Source: an uncultured Phascolarctobacterium sp. (GTDB lineage Bacteria > Bacillota > Negativicutes > Acidaminococcales > Acidaminococcaceae). From it: DNA of 47,282 bases. The DNA lies in assembly GCF_900753045.1 (NCBI RefSeq), contig NZ_CAADXO010000006.1, positions 1 to 47,282 of the forward strand, given 5' to 3'. The notes below the pieces were generated by a model. The model did no database searches. It was not told the origin of the DNA and was given only the letters and a program-made list of their open reading frames with translations. A program made the position numbers and the translations under genes. Below are positions 42,101 to 47,282 of this stretch, piece after piece. The stretch's first letter is position 1, and the number at the start of each line of letters is the position of its first letter.

Positions 42101-45100
42101 GCATATTTTCTGTAAGAGCTACCCTGTGCAATAAGTGCGGAAACAGAGGTATGGTCATAGCCACCCTTGCCGCCGTCAATATCAGCCTTCAGGTTGCCGT
42201 TTACGGTAATATCTGCTTTAGATGCCAGAACACCATATACATAGTTGTTGTTTCCTACGGTGTTGGTTGCGGTAATATCTACAGCAGCGTTGATGGTAAC
42301 GTTCTTTCTGGTAGTATTCCAGTCGCCTGCATAGATACCGGAGTTTTTGCCTGCATAATCGGCACTGGATTTGATAACCAGCTTGTCGACAGTAATATCA
42401 ACCTTGGAGCCGCCATCATTAAGAATCTTGATTGCTGCGCTGTCGGTGCCTGCGGTATTCACGGTCAGAGTCTTGCCGGTTGCATCAATCTTCAGGTCTT
42501 TAGCGGTTTCAATTGCGCTTACTGCGGTAATATCGCTTGCTTCGGTAAATTTGTAGGTACCGTCCTCAGCGATTACGCCGCCCATCAAGTATTCGTTGTC
42601 TTTCTCTTTATCACCGGTCAGAGTGGTGGTGAAGGAGGTGGTTACCTGATGATCAGGAATTACCGGAGCACTTACAAAGGTGCCCTTGCCGTCTGCTTCA
42701 TTGAAGGTAATATCTTCAGTCTTGAGTGCAGCGCTGCTTGCGGTCAGGCCGTCGGCAATCTTCACATAACCGGTCAGGTTCTTCTCACCGTTTACATAGT
42801 TGCTGTAGGTCAGCTTGCCTGCCAGTGCGTTCAGCACGTTGTTAACGCTGGTCTGATTATCCATGCTGATGCCGGTGTTGTCGGTAATCATGGATACTAC
42901 AGAGCCTTCTGCCGCATGCTTGATAACGGTGTCGCCTGCTGCGTAGTTGTCAGTTGCTTCGCCGTTGCCGGTGTGTGCGTAGAAGATGTTGGTGTTGCCG
43001 CTGTAGTTGTCGATAGTCAGGCTGTTAGCATCCTTTTGGAAGATGTTGCCTGCTTTGGCATCGCTTGCACCGCCAACGAAGTTAGCGATTTCACTGCCGG
43101 TGAATTTATATTTTTCCCATTCGGAATCGCCGTATACATAACCGTACTTCTCGTTATTCCAGGAAGCACCGTTTGCCACAGTCAGGTTCACGGAACCGCT
43201 CAGGCCTGCTTCTTTTTCTGCATCGGTGAAGTGTTTGTATGCAACGCCGGTCCATGCGGATTCAGCATCAGTCAGCTTCAGGTTGATAACAGATTCCTTG
43301 CTGTCGCTGGCAAATTTCTGGCCCTGTTTGCCGAAGAGGCCTGCATTACCCTTAACGTTAACGGTCTTACCTTCGCCGCCTACATTAACAGTACCCAGAG
43401 CTGCGCCCAGAGCATGGAAGCCATAGCCGTCCTCGCTGCTGTTGTTCTTGATTTCGATGTCGGCAGCGCCCAGGTTAACGGTTGCACCATCTGCTGCTAC
43501 TACACCGGAGCCATGAGCTGCGATAGTAGTCTTGCCGTCAACGGTTACATTTGCGCCTGCGCCGTTAGCGTTGATGCCGGCAATGTTTCTCCAGGAGGAT
43601 TCGCCCAGAGTAGTGGTGTTCTGGCCTTTGATAACGTTATCAATAGCCCAGTCTTCGCCGTCCTTAGCCATGGTCAGATCGCCATGCAGCTTAATTTCGG
43701 CATTGCCGTTAGCGTTAACGCCGTAAACATTGTTATAGCCGTGAGCCTTAATAGCAGTATTGCCGGTAACCTCTACAGCAGCCTTCTCGCCTGTGCTCTT
43801 AGCATAGATGCCAATTGCGCCGCCTTCGCCGATCATCGGGTTGCCGCTGCTTGTCTTGCGGCTGTAGGTGTTGTCGATATTGATGTCCAGAGTGCCTGCA
43901 GTAACGCTTGTTGTGCTGCCTGCAATGCTGTTGTCGATACCGCGCAGCGGAATTCTGTTGTTCAGAATACCTGCGTTTTTATCAGGAGGAACAGTCTTGT
44001 CGTCCAGAGCTACTTTCAGCTTCAGAGTCTTGTCCTCAGCCTTGATTACCAGATTTTCAACACCTGCGGCATTCTGTACAGCTGCACCGCTGATGATGAA
44101 GGAGCCTGCCCAATCAGGATCTGCTTCCTTATGAGTCATCTGGTTAACGGTTACGCTTGCATCCTCGGTGAATACATAGGACAGGTCCTCCTGCTGTACG
44201 GCACTGTAAACGCCCTGTTTTTCGCCGGTGATAGCATCGGTAAAGGTAGTCTTTTCTCCTTCACCCGGATTAACTGTTTCTTCTTTGGTGTAGCCCTTAC
44301 CGGTATCTTTATTGAATTTAATGGTATCAAACTTCAAGGTCTGGCTGCTGGAGGTCAAGCCGTCAGCAATCTTAACAGAACCGTTCAGGTTGTTTTCACC
44401 GTTGACAAAGTTGCTGTAGGTCAGCTTGCCTGCCAGTGCGTTCAATACATTGGCTACGCTTGCATCGTTATCCATGCTGATGCCAGTGTTGTCGGTAATC
44501 AGGCTTACTGCAGAGCCTGCTGCCGCACCCTTGATAACAGTGTCGCCTGCTGCATAGTTGCTTGCGTTTTCACCGTTGCCGGTATGTGCATAGAAGATGT
44601 TGGTGTTGCCGCTGTAGTTATCAATGGTCAGGTTATTGCTGTCCTTTTGGAAGATGTTGCCTGCAGCAGCTTCGCTTGCACCGCCTGCCAGCTTAGTTAC
44701 ATGGCTGCCGTCAAATGCTGCATTGGTTTTGCCCCATGCTTCATTGTTCCAGGTTGCGCCGTCAGCAAGATACAAGTTAACGATACCTTTGAACGGGAAG
44801 CCGCTGGTGCCAAGATCCTTCGCAAAAGCGGTACCTGTCCAGGAGGATTTCTTGTCAGCCAAACCGATATTGATAATGCTGTCAGTAACATCCATATCGA
44901 ATGCTTTATTAGCTTTTTCGCCATAAGCACTGATATTGCCTTCAATTACGGTAGTAGCAGTGCCTGCTGCATTCTTATCTGCATTCATGTTGACATTCAC
45001 AACGCCGCCATCAGATTGCAGAGCGTAGAATTCCTTGCTGTTGTTCTTCGCAATTTTAATATTGCCACCGTCGACAGAAACAGTAGAGCCGTTTCTGATA

Positions 45101-47282
45101 GCAGTAATCGCATTGCCGTTATGAAGGTTGATATCTGCCTTACCGTCTACAGTAATAGCAGAAGTTTTGGCACCAAAATCAACGGCATTTTCTACATACA
45201 AGCCGTTGATACTGTCAAATTGTTCACTATCTGCTAATTTCAAATCGCCGTGAACAGCAACCTTGCTGCCGTTAGCTTTTACATAAACGCCATAAGCATT
45301 GGACAAGGAGGAGAGCTTCATATCAACGTCACCGGTGATATCAACACTGCCCTTGGTTACTTCCATACCGGAGCGTTCGTTGAAGTCAGCCGTACCATTC
45401 TTAATTACCAGCTTGCCGGCTTTAATGGAGGTTGTACCATCAACAGCCTGTTTAAACAGAGGAGTAGCACTTGTGTAATCACCCTGTTTAGCCATCAATA
45501 CCAGCTGGTTGTTGCCTGCATCAATGGTCAGCGGTGCTTTTACCTCTACAGCATTTTTAGCTGTAGCGTTAATCGTAGTATTAGCACCGAAAACGTACTT
45601 GCCATCCTGGATATTGCCTGCATATTCGGTATCTGCTGCAGTGTCACCGGACAGAGTAGTAGTAAACTCTGTCTTAGGCGGAACAACAGGAGTTTCGGTA
45701 GGATAGCTGCCTTTGCCGTCCTCTTTGCTGAAGGTAATGTCGCCGGTCTTCAATGCTGCGGAGGAAGCAGTCAGGCCGTCGGCAATCTTCACATAACCGG
45801 TCAGGTTGCTTTCGCCGTTCACATAGTTGCTGTAGGTCAGCTTGCCTGCCAATGCGTTCAGTACGTTGGCAACGCTGTCCTTGTTGTCCATAGCAACGCC
45901 GGTATTATCGGTAATCAGGCTTACTGCGGAATCCTTCTCTGCATGCTTGATAACAGTGTCGCCTGCTGCGTAGTTTGCTGTTGCTTCACCATTGCCGGTA
46001 TGTGCGTAGAAAATGTTGGTATTGCCGCTGTAGTTATCAATAGTCAGCTCATTGCTGTCCTTTTGGAAGATGTTACCTGCTGCGCCTTCACTTGCGCCAC
46101 CTACGAAGTTGGCTACACGGCTGCCCTCAAAGTCATCGGAAGGCTCGCCCCACTCTTCGTTGTTCCAGGTTGCACCGTTTTGCAGCCACAAATTAGCAGC
46201 ACCGTTAAAGGTCAAACTGCCTGTAGTATATCCATCACCATAGTAATTTGCTACCACGCCGGTCAGATTGGAGTTTGCAGTGGTCAGGCCAAGGTTAATT
46301 GCACTTTCGGTACCATGAATATCGCTGGCATTGGCTGCACCGGTAGAAAGAACTACATTACCTTTGATGTTGACATCATTGTTATCCGCGCCGGTAACTT
46401 CGCCTGCTTCATTGCGCAGAACGTTCATGTTAACTGTGCCGTCCTCGGCTCTGATAGCAGCATAATCCATTTCCTGCTCGGAATCAACAACAATGCTGCC
46501 GCCCTTAACAGTAACAACAGCGCCGCCGGAGTTAGCAAACAGGCCATTAGCATTACCCTGGAAGTCTACATTACCGTTTACGGTAACGCTGCCACCTTCA
46601 GTTTTGCCCATACCGCTGGTTGCATACAGACCGGATGCACCGTAATATTTGGTGCCGCCGTTATGGCCTTCAACATTCAGCTTAGCATCGCCGTTGACAA
46701 CAACTTTGCCCTGGCTATAAACGCCAATGGTATTGCAATCGCCATCGGCAGTAATATCCAGATTTCCGTCAACAGTCAGATTGGAATTCAGCTTGATAAG
46801 ATTGATGCCCTTCAAGCCTTCTGTATTAAGCTCTTTGCCGCTCAGCTCCATTTTTAAGGTATCAGCCTTGATACCCAGGGAATTACCGGCATTGATTTTA
46901 ATGCCTGCGCCTGTGTTTTCAGGATTGTCTACGACCACGGTTAAGGTATTGCCGCTTGCATCAATTTGGGCATTTTCTATAATGTCCATGCCATATTGAT
47001 TGGTAATTTTGGTATCTTGAGCAAATTTATATACTCCGTCCTTAATTACATCTGCATATGCTTCGTCAATAGCATCAAAGCCGGTAAGAGTATCTTTGTA
47101 CTCTTTGACAGACGGTACTTCGGGTTTAGCAACATAAGAGCCCTTGCCGTCTTCCTTATTGAAGGTGATGTCGCCGCTCTTCAGTGCTGCGGAGGAAGCA
47201 GTCAGGCCGTCGGCAATCTTCACATAACCGGTCAGGTTACTTTCGCCGTTTACATAGTTGCTGTAGGTCAGCTTGCCTGCCA
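39154..47282 (-). CDS. Second giant autotransporter, 5' end beyond the window
   Basis: At least 2700 residues. The frame is open to the window edge, so the start and signal peptide are not seen. The C-terminal ~290 residues form an autotransporter barrel ending in GIRFEF. The passenger has the same repeated plan as the first gene, with YSG landmarks near 40420, 41570, 43010, 44620 and 46040 and the NIFYAHTGNG motif in four of the five. Period varies (about 1.15-1.6 kb). A short region near 40700-41050 is rich in small N-G-A-D strands, as in classic beta-helices. No Cys pair like that of the first protein is seen. It is probably displayed on the outer membrane. Regulation cannot be judged because its 5' region is outside. 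The stop codon is followed by the repeat element 39071-39142. Confidence 0.93.
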   Translation of the reverse strand, partial: AGKLTYSNYVNGESNLTGYVKIADGLTASSAALKSGDITFNKEDGKGSYVAKPEVPSVKEYKDTLTGFDAIDEAYADVIKDGVYKFAQDTKITNQYGMDIIENAQIDASGNTLTVVVDNPENTGAGIKINAGNSLGIKADTLKMELSGKELNTEGLKGINLIKLNSNLTVDGNLDITADGDCNTIGVYSQGKVVVNGDAKLNVEGHNGGTKYYGASGLYATSGMGKTEGGSVTVNGNVDFQGNANGLFANSGGAVVTVKGGSIVVDSEQEMDYAAIRAEDGTVNMNVLRNEAGEVTGADNNDVNIKGNVVLSTGAANASDIHGTESAINLGLTTANSNLTGVVANYYGDGYTTGSLTFNGAANLWLQNGATWNNEEWGEPSDDFEGSRVANFVGGASEGAAGNIFQKDSNELTIDNYSGNTNIFYAHTGNGEATANYAAGDTVIKHAEKDSAVSLITDNTGVAMDNKDSVANVLNALAGKLTYSNYVNGESNLTGYVKIADGLTASSAALKTGDITFSKEDGKGSYPTETPVVPPKTEFTTTLSGDTAADTEYAGNIQDGKYVFGANTTINATAKNAVEVKAPLTIDAGNNQLVLMAKQGDYTSATPLFKQAVDGTTSIKAGKLVIKNGTADFNERSGMEVTKGSVDITGDVDMKLSSLSNAYGVYVKANGSKVAVHGDLKLADSEQFDSINGLYVENAVDFGAKTSAITVDGKADINLHNGNAITAIRNGSTVSVDGGNIKIAKNNSKEFYALQSDGGVVNVNMNADKNAAGTATTVIEGNISAYGEKANKAFDMDVTDSIINIGLADKKSSWTGTAFAKDLGTSGFPFKGIVNLYLADGATWNNEAWGKTNAAFDGSHVTKLAGGASEAAAGNIFQKDSNNLTIDNYSGNTNIFYAHTGNGENASNYAAGDTVIKGAAAGSAVSLITDNTGISMDNDASVANVLNALAGKLTYSNFVNGENNLNGSVKIADGLTSSSQTLKFDTIKFNKDTGKGYTKEETVNPGEGEKTTFTDAITGEKQGVYSAVQQEDLSYVFTEDASVTVNQMTHKEADPDWAGSFIISGAAVQNAAGVENLVIKAEDKTLKLKVALDDKTVPPDKNAGILNNRIPLRGIDNSIAGSTTSVTAGTLDINIDNTYSRKTSSGNPMIGEGGAIGIYAKSTGEKAAVEVTGNTAIKAHGYNNVYGVNANGNAEIKLHGDLTMAKDGEDWAIDNVIKGQNTTTLGESSWRNIAGINANGAGANVTVDGKTTIAAHGSGVVAADGATVNLGAADIEIKNNSSEDGYGFHALGAALGTVNVGGEGKTVNVKGNAGLFGKQGQKFASDSKESVINLKLTDAESAWTGVAYKHFTDAEKEAGLSGSVNLTVANGASWNNEKYGYVYGDSEWEKYKFTGSEIANFVGGASDAKAGNIFQKDANSLTIDNYSGNTNIFYAHTGNGEATDNYAAGDTVIKHAAEGSVVSMITDNTGISMDNQTSVNNVLNALAGKLTYSNYVNGEKNLTGYVKIADGLTASSAALKTEDITFNEADGKGTFVSAPVIPDHQVTTSFTTTLTGDKEKDNEYLMGGVIAEDGTYKFTEASDITAVSAIETAKDLKIDATGKTLTVNTAGTDSAAIKILNDGGSKVDITVDKLVIKSSADYAGKNSGIYAGDWNTTRKNVTINAAVDITATNTVGNNNYVYGVLASKADITVNGNLKADIDGGKGGYDHTSVSALIAQGSSYRKYASTITVNGDVDITANGNGLHANNNGAVVTVNGGGAITVNDSSAKGGYAALRAGNGTVNMNVALEDGKATGGLGHDVAIKGNLAAVKAGDQTASVINLALDTAKSSLEGVSYMTEGNGQINLWLQNGASWTNEVHGSAEKDWKGNSLFNGSHVTNFAGGVSDAKAGNIFQKDTNSLTIDNYSGNTNIFYAHTGNGEAADNYAAGDTVIKHAAEGSVVSMITDNNGVAMDNEYSVANVLNALADKLTYSNFVSGEKNLTGYVKIADGLTASSKAMQTGNISFSTENGKGSLESGSMTPGITYPETQKPGSNKLNQGISGNAKDDYQYKQDGILKADGSYVFTQDPTVIEVKEGAAVDASASDIVIDTTKAKLELKGAEAGINADGANVNIKGNTNISGATGINAENGNVTLTGSTVISGTDAAINAGAGANVTVDGNNGAITVNGSINANGGNITVDSGKATSVIKGDINATDGGSVAINLTEKNSELTGGYNVDGISSIKMNLANGATWHLTDGEEAAGMSLLRMAKGVTTPGLTINGGKTEAEKGFLDMTERTKTLDIAHYSGWETVIYDHEGKGDKVEDYKSGDTVIAKADKGSGVILSTDNSGITMTDKNAVEATLKALAQKVTYKDHEANGENLTGKVQIAEGLTSSSASKNLGTIHWDENGKGQYDMNSVNWSEIIEGDYETFVMKGVRSAATTSLHTWRDNMQDTYTGADLADEDGMFAKALGGKTSSDVSGLKDSNTYYGVQVGYDKAAANGWHTGVAFDYRNGDSNYLLGGKGDNQMYSLGVYGVKNFENNAFFRVAAKVGRVENEYDVYNEIRSLKLHGDYKANAYGLTMEYGRTFGDEEAYFTPKAQLTWSQVGSKDYTAHTANATMQVAQDSYSSFVGRLGFEAGVKSEKGRLYAGLFAAHEFNGDISASYFANDGDRKHTSFNGEETWMEMKLGGTYDFSNNAHLYADIAKDFNGNFERKWKLNAGIRFEF
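41650..42540 (-). repeat. Module shared with the first autotransporter, copy 2
   Basis: Nearly identical partner of 35950-36850 in the first gene. The match includes the KDWKGNSLFNGS segment, which occurs only once in each of the two genes as seen here. It has a clear edge on the left near the YSG landmark and a softer one on the right near the TLTGD motif. Confidence 0.85.

Noticed and set aside
31396..45237. Very long plus-strand open frames opposite the autotransporters (e.g. 31396-35967 and 39238-45237)
   Set aside because: They mirror the biased codons of the repeated minus-strand genes, have Cys/Ala/Val-rich low-complexity translations, no ribosome sites and no domains. They are shadows of real genes.
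30148..47282. CRISPR or satellite DNA as the cause of the repeats
   Set aside because: Repeats are in frame within coding sequence, with units of more than 1 kb and no spacer pattern.

Overview
The window looks like chromosome from a diderm Firmicute (class Negativicutes; an Acidaminococcaceae/Phascolarctobacterium-type gut anaerobe is my best guess, by inference). The evidence is the mix of Firmicute traits (a tryptophan T-box leader and the ylxM-ffh-rpsP-khpA-ylqD-rimM-trmD-rplS-lepB-rbgA-rnhB gene order) with true outer-membrane proteins (a TonB-dependent receptor and two giant autotransporters whose barrels end in Phe). Every convincing gene is on the minus strand except the small gene at 4184-4558 and a gene relic at 25728-25826.

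Layout in window coordinates. 1-326: terminators and an unassigned structured stretch. 327-3837: a TAXI-type TRAP transporter operon (lipoprotein receptor, DUF1850 protein, fused permease) with a terminator-like hairpin inside the start of the DUF1850 gene. 4184-4558: a small EF-hand-like protein. 4634-9441: trpDCFBA behind a T-box with a UGG specifier, without trpE or trpG. 9629-12981: an AT-rich stretch with two secreted proteins of unknown function and an AAA/PD-(D/E)XK ATPase. 13073-22616: a housekeeping block for ribosome maturation, tRNA modification and protein secretion, driven by several recognisable promoters. 22648-26210: an SGNH hydrolase, two proteins of unknown function, a nuclease relic and a small duplicated helical protein.

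26304-39153 is the most interesting part. A cobalamin riboswitch (about 38611-38790), followed by a strong intrinsic terminator (38470-38504), precedes an 8.3 kb autotransporter gene. Behind that gene come a YbjN-like protein, a BtuB-like TonB-dependent receptor and, under its own promoter, CbiZ (adenosylcobinamide amidohydrolase). I read this as a corrinoid acquisition and remodelling locus in which the giant autotransporter is a new, B12-controlled surface component. 39154-47282 holds a second giant autotransporter, cut by the window edge, that shares long modules with the first. The TonB gene and the second autotransporter are each followed by the same ~72 bp element, which folds on the coding strand into a hairpin whose stem differences keep base pairing.

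Start codons were moved downstream from the longest open frame wherever a Shine-Dalgarno sequence or a family start argued for it.
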